Part shown: one piece after another, positions 1-7,090 of the stretch
Numbering within the stretch: the first letter of the stretch is position 1
Layout of the letters: every line of letters begins with the position of its first letter
NCBI GenBank assembly: GCA_018260375.1
Contig: JAGLBF010000058.1
Span: 1-9,534, forward strand
DNA: 9,534 bases
Source: Deinococcus sp.
GTDB taxonomy: Bacteria; Deinococcota; Deinococci; Deinococcales; Deinococcaceae
Direction: 5' to 3'
Translations under genes and position numbers: made by a program
Notes under the pieces: model-generated
What the model saw: only the letters and a program-made list of their open reading frames with translations
What the model was told of the DNA's origin: nothing
Database searches by the model: none

Positions 1-62
1 GGTAGGGCTTTTGGTCAGCGGGCACGGTAGACCAGCTTACCCGAACTTAACCTGATAGAACC
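1..62 (-). mobile_element. 5' end of an IS6-family insertion sequence (runs off left edge)
   Basis: Read on the minus strand, this stretch begins with the terminal repeat GGTTCTATCAGGTTAAGTTC and ends with a GTG start followed by codons for V-P-A-D-Q-K-P-Y. It aligns without gaps to the 5' end of the IS6 relic at 7520-7581 (49 of 62 bases identical by eye), whose product starts M-P-A-D-V-K-P-Y. The start codon is at 23-25 (reverse complement), so only eight codons of the transposase are inside the window. Whether this copy is intact cannot be seen. It has the same orientation as the relic at 7107-7581. Confidence 0.8.
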
Positions 63-150
63 GGTTCGGTCATGCTGTAGTATCTCGCAAAATTGAGTTA
101 CACCCTATGTTGAGGCTTAACTTCACCTATGCAAAATCGGGGTAAGACCA

Positions 151-507
151 CTACTGCGTTCTGCCAATAAACATAGAGCGTACTACTGGCCTATCAGCTT
201 CTACACCCTTGATCTGTATGGTAGGGGTTGCGTGAACCTGCCTGGCGTAGTGCTGCTGGTCAGCGAAATAATTCTCCAGCGAAGGCTGTTTCACCTGACT
301 CACCAGGGCACTATACGTTGCAGCGACGCTGTTCATCGGCGCGCCGCACTCATCAACCGTAGACCCGTACACTATGACCAGGCGCTGGCGCGCGCGACTG
401 AGGGCCACATACCGTAACCGCGCCTCCTCAGGATGCGTGTGATCCGTTCCTGGGGCGCTACGCCAGATACTCTGGCTGAACAGCAGAAGGAAGGCCGCTG
501 GCAAATC
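151..507 (-). pseudogene. C-terminal remnant of a UvrD/Rep-like SF1 helicase
   Basis: The reading frame carries the closing part of an SF1 helicase: a hydrophobic strand (L-P-A-A-F-L-L-L-F), an E-E-A-R-L-R-Y stretch, then V-A-L-S-R-A-R-Q-R-L-V-I-V. This matches helicase motif VI, whose arginines contact ATP. About 65 residues follow to the stop at 151-153. Helicases of this family are usually 600 residues or more, and motifs I to V are absent. A TAA lies two codons upstream of the first possible start (a TTG at 502-504), so the fragment has no natural beginning. It abuts the end of the sacsin-like frame, which suggests a deletion removed the end of one gene and most of the helicase. An unbroken ancestral fusion of the two is the alternative. 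Confidence 0.75.
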
Positions 508-1246
508 TTACATTGCTGGAAAGCAGGTCTCTCAGGTTAGGAACCTGCGCCTCCAGGGAAAAGTAGTTCTGAAAGACGCATGTGTCCTTTTGATCTTTCC
601 GCGTCACCACCTGGAATGCCTGACGGGTGAATGCCTCTGTGAGAGCGTCTACTGTGTAGAAGTCAGAGCCTCGAGCCAGTTCCTGCAAAAGTTCACCACC
701 AACCAGGCGGCCCTGATTGAGCAGAAAGACCAGTCGCGAGATCAGAATACCGGTTTTTCCGTCCTTCAATGGAAGCCAGGGAGTCTCATTCGCTTCCTTT
801 AGGTTCGGTACTTGCAGCAGCATCTCCCATTCGCGCCATGGATCCTGATTTTTAAGGAGCCCCCAGACGTCATTTTCGGTCAGTGCTGTGAGATTTTCCT
901 TGAGCGTCTTCTGAACGCCCTTATTTTCGGGAAGCCGGATAATCGTAACCAGTTTCCCCAGTTTCCCCTGTGGTTGTATTTTTCCTTCTAGATAGACGTT
1001 GTCGCTTAAAGGAACGCGACGACCATCAAGTGTTTCCAGCAGGGGCAGTTGACTGGTCACTGACCAGGGAAGGTCCACCAGTAGTTGATTGATTTCCTCT
1101 TCCTTTAGCTGCTGGATAGGAAAAGAACTCCCGGCAGCAGTCAGAAAATCCTGGACATTATCGCTGTCTGCTGCCTTAAGATTCAGCTGTTCCCGTTGCT
1201 CATCACTGAGGTATCTGAATGACGTTTGAAGAAAATTCCGTCCCCC
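458..1246 (-). pseudogene. Frameshifted C-terminal part of the sacsin-like ATPase protein
   Basis: This frame is open from the G7 run at 1242-1248 down to a TAG at 458-460, about 261 codons. It continues the 811-residue frame upstream: a one-base slip backwards at the G run joins residue 792 to G-R-N-F-L-Q-T-S-F-R-Y-L-S-D-E-Q, with no stop and no good start codon at the junction. The joined protein would be about 1,053 residues. No catalytic motif is recognised here; the composition is that of a helical, soluble protein. The last 15 or so residues (after L-L-S-S-N-V) are read out of frame over helicase DNA, so the natural C-terminus is lost. It could be expressed by slippage, but decay or a base-call error is as likely. 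Confidence 0.6.
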
Positions 1247-3618
1247 CCTGCCGTGACAGCCAGACGGGCCATTTTGCCCCAGTAGTCCCCATTGTCGTAA
1301 ATCAACGGGGTGAAATCATCCATAAGGCTGGCCTGGCCGTGCAGGAGGTACCGGAATACGGAACGATTCTCCGAAGTGAAGACCAGCTTTTCACACAGCT
1401 TCTTAAAGAGAGCGATACGGGCGCTCAGCTGATCGGTTAAGCGCTCTGCCGCTTTGAGGGTCAGCAACACGGACCCTGAATTCAGGTGCTGTACGCCGAA
1501 TTCGAACAGATCGTTATAGGTGCCTTCAACAAACTCAAGAGGTTGCGGGAGAACAGCATTGACCAGATCCAGTAGGCCACCGTCCTTGCCTTGCTTGAGA
1601 AATAGTGTTTTATGTTCTGCTCTCTGCAGGACCGCAGTGGGCGTCAGCCAGTCGTTGCCAACCGGGACGACGTTCTTCTCCTGTAGGTATTTGCGGTCGT
1701 CCCCTAACCGCAGGATGGTGGCCAGCACTTCGAAGCTTTTGCCCTGTTCGAGCAGCACATCGCAGTCCTTTTGTGTCAGGCGCGCTTTTCCCCCGTGACC
1801 GTGCGGTAAAAGCAGGAGAGAGAGCGGAACTTGAAGCAGGTCGTTGGCCTCCCGAGCTTCAACAGGCAGGGAGGCCGTATGCTCAGGTACGAGGGCGCGG
1901 AGGAGTCTGCTGGCCTCAGAACTGAGCGTACGCAAGGCAGCCACACTTGGTTGCAACTGCGTGACTAGATCTGTTGCCGGATGCTCTAGCGTCATGTAAT
2001 TCAGCATTTTCTGTAGCCAGGCGCAGCGCTTCCCATCATTTAAAAGCTCTTCCCAGTTGAGGCTGACAAGAAAGAGCCGTGTCCTGTCTGCGGGCCAACA
2101 GTACTGGTGAGGAATGATGTTCGGTGCCTCTGGATCGTAGAGAGGCAGTTCCCCCGCAGCCTTCACCGCGACAGTCCAGCATTCCTCCCAGAACCCCTCA
2201 TGCAGGGGGAGCAGATTCTGGCTGACTGGCAATAATTGCCAGTCAGCCTCTACGGTCCAAACCTTGGCCCACTGGTGCCGGGATGTCAAATCGCTGGTAT
2301 CCAGCCCGAACTGTTTAAGGGCTGGGCCGAGCACGTGACTCAGTTCAGTGATTTCCGTTTTAGCAGTTTCTCCGGTGACGTTTGGCAGGCCTTCAAGAAT
2401 CCGGGGAGCAATGAGTTGCGTTTTAAGCAGCTGATTCCACTGCCCTTTGGTCCGGCTTTCCCCTGTGGCCAGCTGACTCTCTTCAGCACTGACGATGCCC
2501 AGGCGATCATCCGTCGGAAAGAAATAGCCATGGAGGGTGAGGCGATAACTGTTCGGGGCGTTCAAGGGTACGGTTTGCCGGTCAGACAGTGGGAGAAAAA
2601 CCGCGTAACCGATTTCGAGGACCGGCTTGGCATTCGCGGGCAAGCGTTGCCAGACGACCCCTGCATGCGGAATTGCAGGATCAGCCACCTGAAACTCATC
2701 CCCAGTCTGTTCGTCGTAGCGGGTAAAGTTAGGCCACCCCTCACTCGCTTTGAGTTTCGTGAACTCATCGGAATCTCGTAATAGTTCCTGAAACACGTAC
2801 GGAAAAGAGTCTTGTTCCAGTTTGAGCTCGCCATTGGCTGTGGCTTCAAAAGGCAGACTGTCATTCTTCAGGGGCTGACGAGTCCCTCCCTCACGCTGCA
2901 ACGTCCTTAAGGACTGCCCAGGCTCCTTGAACGAGATGGTTCGCAGGTGTTGCAGAAGTGGAAATACTCTGAGGAGCTCACCGCCGATGGCTTTCTCCGA
3001 ATCGCTGATGTCCTCATCAAATACGCTCAGGATAGAAGCGGGAAGAGCGTCACTCGCGCGGCGTAAGGGCACCCAGACGGCAAACCCCTTCTCGATCCCC
3101 AAATCACGCAGCAGCGTTCCTAATCGCTCACGGTCAGCAGGGTTAAAAGGCTCCCAATCCTGACGGCTTTTCCGGCCAGCCTGGTTGAGCCAGGGGGACA
3201 GAACATCAAAGTGCGGGAATTCTCCAGGGCCGTACTCCCCAAAGTCCTTCGGTTGATTGGGGTCCAGGCGAAAGTCGGCGAAGAACATCATCTCAGCGAA
3301 CTTGTAAACGCTTTTCAATCCAAGTCCGAATTTACCCACACTGCCAGCATCAGCGATCTTGGTCCCGAGACTCAGGGAGGAGATGGCCTCCACGTCTCTC
3401 GGCCTCAGCGGACCATTATTTACTGCGAAGAGGCCAGGAACACGCAAAAATTGATGCTCAGCGTCTGGTATCCCTTCACTGAAGCCAATTGCTAACCATT
3501 CTGCTTGACAGTCGTCCGCGTTCTGGATCAGTTCGCGGAACACCAGGGGGTAATCCACTCCTCTGCCGAACACACGCCGGAGCGTGACGATAGGCGGCTC
3601 ACCCCGCAGTTCACTCAT
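1183..3618 (-). CDS. Sacsin/HSP90-type ATP-binding protein (N-terminal 811 residues, probably frameshifted)
   Basis: The first ~115 residues form a Bergerat (GHKL/HSP90) ATP-binding fold of the sacsin type. The N-box is F-R-E-L-I-Q-N-A-D-D (27-36), with N33 expected to bind Mg-ATP. V-N-N-G-P (66-70) sits where the G1 loop is expected, and G-K-F-G-L-G-L-K-S-V-Y (95-105) is the glycine-rich lid. The rest, about 700 residues, has no motif I recognise and no membrane segments. ATG 3618 is the first possible start, because an in-frame TAG lies two codons before it. No strong ribosome site is visible. The frame leaves its natural course at the G7 run (1242-1248) and ends 19 codons later, while the correct sequence continues in another frame. 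Sacsin-like ATPases beside helicases occur in bacterial genome-defence islands, so an antiphage or DNA-processing role is plausible but unproven. Confidence 0.75.
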   Translation of the reverse strand: MSELRGEPPIVTLRRVFGRGVDYPLVFRELIQNADDCQAEWLAIGFSEGIPDAEHQFLRVPGLFAVNNGPLRPRDVEAISSLSLGTKIADAGSVGKFGLGLKSVYKFAEMMFFADFRLDPNQPKDFGEYGPGEFPHFDVLSPWLNQAGRKSRQDWEPFNPADRERLGTLLRDLGIEKGFAVWVPLRRASDALPASILSVFDEDISDSEKAIGGELLRVFPLLQHLRTISFKEPGQSLRTLQREGGTRQPLKNDSLPFEATANGELKLEQDSFPYVFQELLRDSDEFTKLKASEGWPNFTRYDEQTGDEFQVADPAIPHAGVVWQRLPANAKPVLEIGYAVFLPLSDRQTVPLNAPNSYRLTLHGYFFPTDDRLGIVSAEESQLATGESRTKGQWNQLLKTQLIAPRILEGLPNVTGETAKTEITELSHVLGPALKQFGLDTSDLTSRHQWAKVWTVEADWQLLPVSQNLLPLHEGFWEECWTVAVKAAGELPLYDPEAPNIIPHQYCWPADRTRLFLVSLNWEELLNDGKRCAWLQKMLNYMTLEHPATDLVTQLQPSVAALRTLSSEASRLLRALVPEHTASLPVEAREANDLLQVPLSLLLLPHGHGGKARLTQKDCDVLLEQGKSFEVLATILRLGDDRKYLQEKNVVPVGNDWLTPTAVLQRAEHKTLFLKQGKDGGLLDLVNAVLPQPLEFVEGTYNDLFEFGVQHLNSGSVLLTLKAAERLTDQLSARIALFKKLCEKLVFTSENRSVFRYLLHGQASLMDDFTPLIYDNGDYWGKMARLAVTAGGDGIFFKRHSDTSVMSNGNS

Positions 3619-3686
3619 GCTCTAGACCTGACAGGAATGAAATATACGGGCTAATCACTACTTCACTATATCGGTAATCTCGCCGG

Positions 3687-3715
3687 CTTATGGAGCTTAC
3701 TGCAGGTTGTGTCAA
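3687..3715 (-). promoter_or_regulatory. Hybrid promoter: IS6-end -35 with flanking -10, driving the sacsin-like gene
   Basis: On the minus strand the IS6 terminal repeat contains a perfect TTGACA (3710-3715). A 17-base spacer follows, then CATAAG (3687-3692), which matches four of six bases of TATAAT. Transcription would start near 3680, about 60 bases before ATG 3618. Outward -35 boxes in IS6-family ends (for example IS26 and IS257) are well known. Function here is inferred from sequence only. Confidence 0.5.
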
Positions 3716-4053
3716 CTTAACTTTTTGAAACGCTGGTTGCCCCAGTTTGTGACTTACCTTACATAACAAGAATCCCAACCTCATGCCAGGTTCTGAAGGC
3801 GTTGCTTTGATTGCTTCTTTTGGTCTTAGCGTTGACAGTCGTACGAGTATGTTGGCAAAGATTTGATATTCTGGCGTGTAATTCAAGGAATTGTTGACCT
3901 CGTTCCTGACTTCTAAATCCCTTTTGACTTCGTTCCTGATTCCGTGTAGGTCGATGCGACTGTTCAACGAGGTTATTACAGCGTGCCGCTGCAATAACCT
4001 CACGATGCTTTGCACTGTGTAGCTCGGGTAATTGCTGTATAGCAGCTTTGTAG
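3705..4053 (-). mobile_element. 3' fragment of an IS6-family insertion sequence
   Basis: The fragment ends at 3705 with the terminal repeat GGTTGTGTCAACTTAAC (3705-3721). It carries the last third of an IS6 transposase (3759-4053). The 5' part is missing: at 4054 the sequence passes directly into the inverted end of a different small element. The terminal repeat matches the 4054 and 4230 repeats except for one base, so all three belong to one IS6 subtype. That subtype differs at several positions from the GGTTCTGTCAGGTTAAG ends at 43-62 and 7563-7581. Confidence 0.8.
3759..4053 (-). pseudogene. IS6-family transposase, C-terminal fragment
   Basis: The frame reads Y-K-A-A-I-Q-Q-L-P-E-L-H, then A-R-C-N-N-L-V-E-Q-S-H-R-P-T-R, then F-L-E-L-H-A-R-I-S-N-L, R-T-T-V and R-S-N-Q. 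This is the conserved C-terminal third of IS6 DDE transposases. The glutamate of the catalytic triad is the E of V-E-Q-S-H. The first two aspartates are absent because the frame starts inside the protein, where a terminal repeat joins it at 4054-4070. It ends normally at the stop at 3759. The fragment cannot be active alone. It would begin roughly a dozen residues after the point where the N-terminal relic at 7107-7544 ends. Confidence 0.85.
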
Positions 4054-4064
4054 GGTTCTGTCAA
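4036..4064 (-). promoter_or_regulatory. Second outward promoter from an IS6-type end
   Basis: The minus strand shows TTGACA (4059-4064) inside the terminal repeat, exactly 17 bases, then TATACA (4036-4041). It points left through the IS6 fragment toward the sacsin-like gene, about 420 bases away. The box quality is better than at 3687-3715. Activity is inferred. Confidence 0.45.
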
Positions 4065-4246
4065 CTTAACTCGTTTCCATTAGCAAAATGAGTCTATGCG
4101 TATCCTGTAGATACACCTTTCCGCTCACATTCCCACGTCAAGTATGTATATTTCAATGCTATACACTTATTTAGATCTAAATAATCTGTTTATACCATAC
4201 AAATATAAAGTAATATGAGTTGCATTCTGGTTAAGTTGACAGAACC
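4054..4246. mobile_element. 193-bp AT-rich MITE-like element with IS6-type inverted ends
   Basis: The perfect 17-bp inverted repeats GGTTCTGTCAACTTAAC (4054-4070) and its reverse complement (4230-4246) enclose an AT-rich, non-coding interior with no transposase. Inside is an 18-bp perfect palindrome, TTATTTAGATCTAAATAA (4167-4184), with loosely mirrored GTATGTATA (4142-4150) and TATACCATAC (4191-4200) around it. The flanking octamers differ (CTTTGTAG on the left, AATCGGGG on the right), so no target duplication is seen. It is either a non-autonomous IS6 derivative or two IS6 ends brought together by deletion. Confidence 0.6.
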
Positions 4247-4319
4247 AATCGGGGTAAGGCCAGCTCCGCCGCAGCCTTGCAAATATCGACATCAGGAAAA
4301 AAGGGAGTGGTTGAAGAGG

Positions 4320-5288
4320 CTACCAGCCTTCAAGGGCCTCATCAAGCGCACTGTCCGCCCATTTTGCATACACTCTGGTCGTTTCAATAGAGCTGTGACC
4401 CAGGTGCCTTGCGGCGTGTTCCAGGTTGCCAGTTTGCCTTGTTAGTCTCGTCCCCGCATAGTGACGCATGGCGTGCCAGCCCAGATAGCGGACATTTGCC
4501 TGTGCGCTTAATCTTTTCAGCCTTTGTCTGGCCGCCGTCTGAGTAGCACCAATCACCCGTAGTTCTGGATGTTTAGGAGTAAGGCTATGCAACGCTGCCA
4601 GCAGCGTTTTACTGATTCGTACCCTGCGTACCCGCCCGCCTTTACCTTTAACCGTCATCTGACCTGCACTCAAATCAACCTGCTGCCAAGTAAGTTCTAC
4701 TGCCTCTGATATGCGCAGGCCACCATAGGCGCACAAAAGAATCAGGGCCTGATCGCGTAGCTGGGCGTATTTCAGAAGTCGAACAATTTCGTCATCACGG
4801 TAAGGCTGCCTCTTATCCCAGGGTGCAGTCTTGTCTGCAGCAGGTTTGACATCACTGAAAGGGTCACTTTCCGTAGCCCCCGACCAGCGCAGTGCTCGAA
4901 AGAGTGAACGAGCCGCCGCAAGGTGGACCCGAACGGTACTGGGTTGGAGGCCGTCCGCTTCCAGGTTACGGATATAGAGTGCCCCACTATTTCTTGTTGG
5001 CCTCAGCAGACTAACCGCCCGCAACTGCGCGAAGGTCAGGAAACGTTCCATACCCTGACGGTACGTGCGTAAAGTTCGTGGGGAAACCTTGGCACCTGCC
5101 CGGCCAAACAGTGAAAGGTAAGCTATGGTCAGCGACCACAGTTCCTCCACCTGATAGTCACGGGCCGCAACGGTGGCCTGACGCCGACGTTCGGATTCTT
5201 CCAGCGAAGTCCAGTTGCGAGCAGGCGATAGCAACTCACCAGAGTAGTGAGTGATGGCCAGTGAGGGGCTGAGTTCTGAGGCTTCCAT
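4320..5288 (-). CDS. Tyrosine recombinase/integrase (Xer/phage integrase family)
   Basis: This complete 322-residue site-specific recombinase has a SAM-like DNA-binding N-terminal half (about 45-135: A-Y-L-S-L-F, S-P-R-T-L-R-T-Y-R-Q-G) and a C-terminal catalytic domain (about 160-322). All expected active-site residues are visible: R192 in G-G-L-R-I-S-E-A, K216 in K-G-K-G-G, H272 and R275 in W-H-A-M-R-H, H298 in H-L-G-H-S-S, and the nucleophile Y307 in R-V-Y-A-K. It should cut and rejoin DNA through a 3'-phosphotyrosine bond. Size and motifs fit plasmid multimer-resolution or integrase enzymes; which one cannot be told. ATG 5288 has only a weak GAGAGA ribosome site. A 10-6-10 dyad at 5304-5329, just upstream, is a possible substrate or operator. 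The gene lies between IS6-type DNA and an IS605 element. Confidence 0.93.
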   Translation of the reverse strand: MEASELSPSLAITHYSGELLSPARNWTSLEESERRRQATVAARDYQVEELWSLTIAYLSLFGRAGAKVSPRTLRTYRQGMERFLTFAQLRAVSLLRPTRNSGALYIRNLEADGLQPSTVRVHLAAARSLFRALRWSGATESDPFSDVKPAADKTAPWDKRQPYRDDEIVRLLKYAQLRDQALILLCAYGGLRISEAVELTWQQVDLSAGQMTVKGKGGRVRRVRISKTLLAALHSLTPKHPELRVIGATQTAARQRLKRLSAQANVRYLGWHAMRHYAGTRLTRQTGNLEHAARHLGHSSIETTRVYAKWADSALDEALEGW

Positions 5289-5303
5289 TGTCTCTCATAC
5301 TAG

Positions 5304-5329
5304 CTTCTGCCAATACTCCTTGGCAGAAG
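5304..5329. repeat. Perfect dyad CTTCTGCCAA / TTGGCAGAAG with 6-bp centre
   Basis: Two 10-bp arms (5304-5313 and 5320-5329) are perfect reverse complements around the centre TACTCC. The layout is that of a Xer/dif-type core site: two recombinase-binding arms flanking about 6 bp. It ends 16 bp upstream of the recombinase start codon. In the minus-strand transcript it would form a hairpin with GGAGTA in its loop. It could instead be an operator or an mRNA hairpin. Confidence 0.5.
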
Positions 5330-5517
5330 GTCCTACTTTTCTCCTTAACTTTGTACATTCTGCACGATTCGGCGTTGAGTCACCTTTCCTAAAGTTGTAA
5401 GTCATGACGGTGCCTATACAGTCCTAGTTCTTAGAAAAAGTGGCGTAATCCCCCGCTTTTCAAACCGGGGATATTCGTCGCCGTAGGCGGCGCAGCCCCC
5501 ACCTGTAGCGGGCTGGG

Positions 5518-5949
5518 ATGTGTTACCATATGCACATGGCTGGGGAACGTTCCACACGACACGCACACTTCAATTTGAACTACCATCTGGTATTCACTCC
5601 GAAGTACCGCCGTCGTTCGTTTTACGGCCCGTCCCGCGAACGCCTGATGGAGATTTTCACGGCCACCTGCTTGGAGCGGGACTGGCTCATCCGGGGCATG
5701 GAAGTCATGCCTGACCACGTTCACATCTCCGTGTCCTGCCCGCCGAAATGGTCCCCGTCCGACATCGCCAAGATTCTGAAAGGCGTCTCGGCACGGCTGA
5801 TGTTGCAAGAGTTCCCCGAACTGAGACGGCGCGGCCATCTGTGGACGAATGCGTACTATGTCGGCTCGGCGGGCAACATCTCGGCAGATGTGATTCAGGG
5901 ATATATCGAGAATCAGCGCAAAGCACAGGTGGATGACGATGAGGTTTAA
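5518..5949 (+). CDS. tnpA: IS200/IS605 Y1 transposase TnpA
   Basis: The 143-residue HUH single-strand transposase excises and inserts the element as ssDNA through a 5'-phosphotyrosine link. The HUH pair H67-V-H69 lies in M-P-D-H-V-H-I, and the nucleophile Y129 lies in I-Q-G-Y-I-E-N-Q. The family features N-Y-H-L-V-F-T-P-K-Y-R-R (21-32) and L-W-T-N-A-Y-Y-V (108-115) are present. Length is normal for the family (about 130-150), so it looks active. ATG 5518 gives the longest form; ATG 5530 or 5536 would remove four to six residues with no loss of conserved sequence. It overlaps tnpB by 17 bases, implying joint transcription. Confidence 0.95.
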   Translation: MCYHMHMAGERSTRHAHFNLNYHLVFTPKYRRRSFYGPSRERLMEIFTATCLERDWLIRGMEVMPDHVHISVSCPPKWSPSDIAKILKGVSARLMLQEFPELRRRGHLWTNAYYVGSAGNISADVIQGYIENQRKAQVDDDEV

Positions 5950-7090
5950 GGCCTTCAAGTACCGCCTGTATACCAACGCCACTCAAGAAAGGGCGCTGGA
6001 TTCCACCCTATACCTGTGCCGCACCCTGTACAACGCGGCCCTTGAGGAACGCCGGACGGCCTACCGGAAGTGCGGGGTGTCCGTCAGCTACTACGAGCAG
6101 AAACGCGCCCTGACCGAAATCAAGGCCGATTCCCCAGAGTACAAAGGCATTCACTCCCAGGTGCTGCAGGACGTGATTGAACGGCTGGACAAGGCGTTCA
6201 AAGGTTTTTTCAGGCGGGTCAAGTCCGGTGTGAAGGCCGGGTATCCGAGATTCAAAGGGAGATTCCACTATGACTCCTTCACCTACCCGCAGGCAGGCAA
6301 GACGGGGGCGATGCCCTTGCCGGATTCCGGCAAGGGCTACCTGTCCAAGATTGGGAACGTGCGCTGCAAGTACCATCGCCCGCTCGAAGGGACGGCTAAG
6401 ATGGCCACCGTCAAGCGGGAGGGGGACAAGTGGTTCATTGTCTTCACCTGCGAAGTGGACACTTGCCCGCTGCCTGCAACCGGAGACGTAGTGGAGATTG
6501 ACCTCGGCACGAACCCGAACTTCCTCATCACCTCAGACGGGGAGTTCGTCGAAGCCCCCCGGCACTTCAAAAAGGCTGAGCGTAAGATTGGCCTGCTGCA
6601 ACGGAAAGCCGACAAGAAAAAGCGGGGCAGCCGTCGCCACAAGGAACTGAAGCGGCAGATTGCCGCTGAGCATCGCCGGGTGGCGAACCGTAGACGGGAC
6701 TTCCACCACAAAACGGCCCGCGCCCTGGTGAACCGCCATGACGCTATCTTCCACGAAGATTTGAACATCATCGGCCTCGCCCGCACCCGCACCGCGAAAG
6801 GCGTGCTGGACGCGGGTTGGGCCAGCTTCATCAACATCCTGTCCCTCAAAGCTGCGAACGCTGGAAGGACAGTTCTGGGGGTTGACCCCAACTATACGAG
6901 TCAGGATTGCAGCGACTGTGGACACAGGCAGAAGGTCAACATCGGCCATGCCTATGTCTGTCCGAACTGCGGGATGGACATGCACAGAGATGTGAATGCC
7001 GCCCTGAACATCCTGAATCGGGGCCGGGATGCGGCCTTCAGCGAGGGTGCGCAACTTGCGCCTGTTGACCTGAGAAGCCTCGCCCTTTAG
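5933..7090 (+). CDS. tnpB: TnpB RNA-guided nuclease (IS605 family)
   Basis: The 385-residue TnpB is close in length to ISDra2 TnpB (408). The N-terminal wedge/recognition region opens with F-K-Y-R-L-Y (8-13). The RuvC residues are all present: D190 in E-I-D-L-G-T-N, E275 in H-E-D-L-N-I and D353 in H-R-D-V-N-A-A. A four-cysteine zinc finger is formed by C326, C329, C343 and C346. Members of this family cut DNA next to a short TAM, guided by an omega-RNA from the element's right end, which favours retention of the element after excision. The stop lies inside the right-end hairpin loop, as in ISDra2. ATG 5939 is an alternative start two codons in. Nothing suggests inactivation. Confidence 0.95.
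   Translation: MTMRFKAFKYRLYTNATQERALDSTLYLCRTLYNAALEERRTAYRKCGVSVSYYEQKRALTEIKADSPEYKGIHSQVLQDVIERLDKAFKGFFRRVKSGVKAGYPRFKGRFHYDSFTYPQAGKTGAMPLPDSGKGYLSKIGNVRCKYHRPLEGTAKMATVKREGDKWFIVFTCEVDTCPLPATGDVVEIDLGTNPNFLITSDGEFVEAPRHFKKAERKIGLLQRKADKKKRGSRRHKELKRQIAAEHRRVANRRRDFHHKTARALVNRHDAIFHEDLNIIGLARTRTAKGVLDAGWASFINILSLKAANAGRTVLGVDPNYTSQDCSDCGHRQKVNIGHAYVCPNCGMDMHRDVNAALNILNRGRDAAFSEGAQLAPVDLRSLAL

Noticed and set aside
58..67. Palindrome GAACCGGTTC at the outer edge of the left IS6 end
   Set aside because: The 63-72 part loosely resembles another IS6 tip (GGTTCGGTCA), but similarity stops after ten bases.
162..172. TTCTGCCAATA resembling one arm of the dyad at 5304-5329
   Set aside because: There is no opposing arm, and it lies in the helicase remnant's coding end; probably chance.
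2236..2781. 181-codon open frame on the plus strand
   Set aside because: It lies antisense inside the sacsin-like gene, has no recognisable domain, and its composition fits a shadow of the minus-strand codons.
3611..4015. 134-codon minus-strand frame between the IS6 fragment and the sacsin-like gene
   Set aside because: It reads the IS6 transposase fragment in the wrong frame; the correct frame (3759-4053) gives the family motifs.
5431..5986. Minus-strand frames (183 and 93 codons) opposite tnpA
   Set aside because: They overlap a complete HUH transposase on the other strand; nothing recognisable.
6337..7054. Long minus-strand frames opposite tnpB (184 and 173 codons)
   Set aside because: They are antisense shadows of tnpB, with no domain, start context or conserved pattern.
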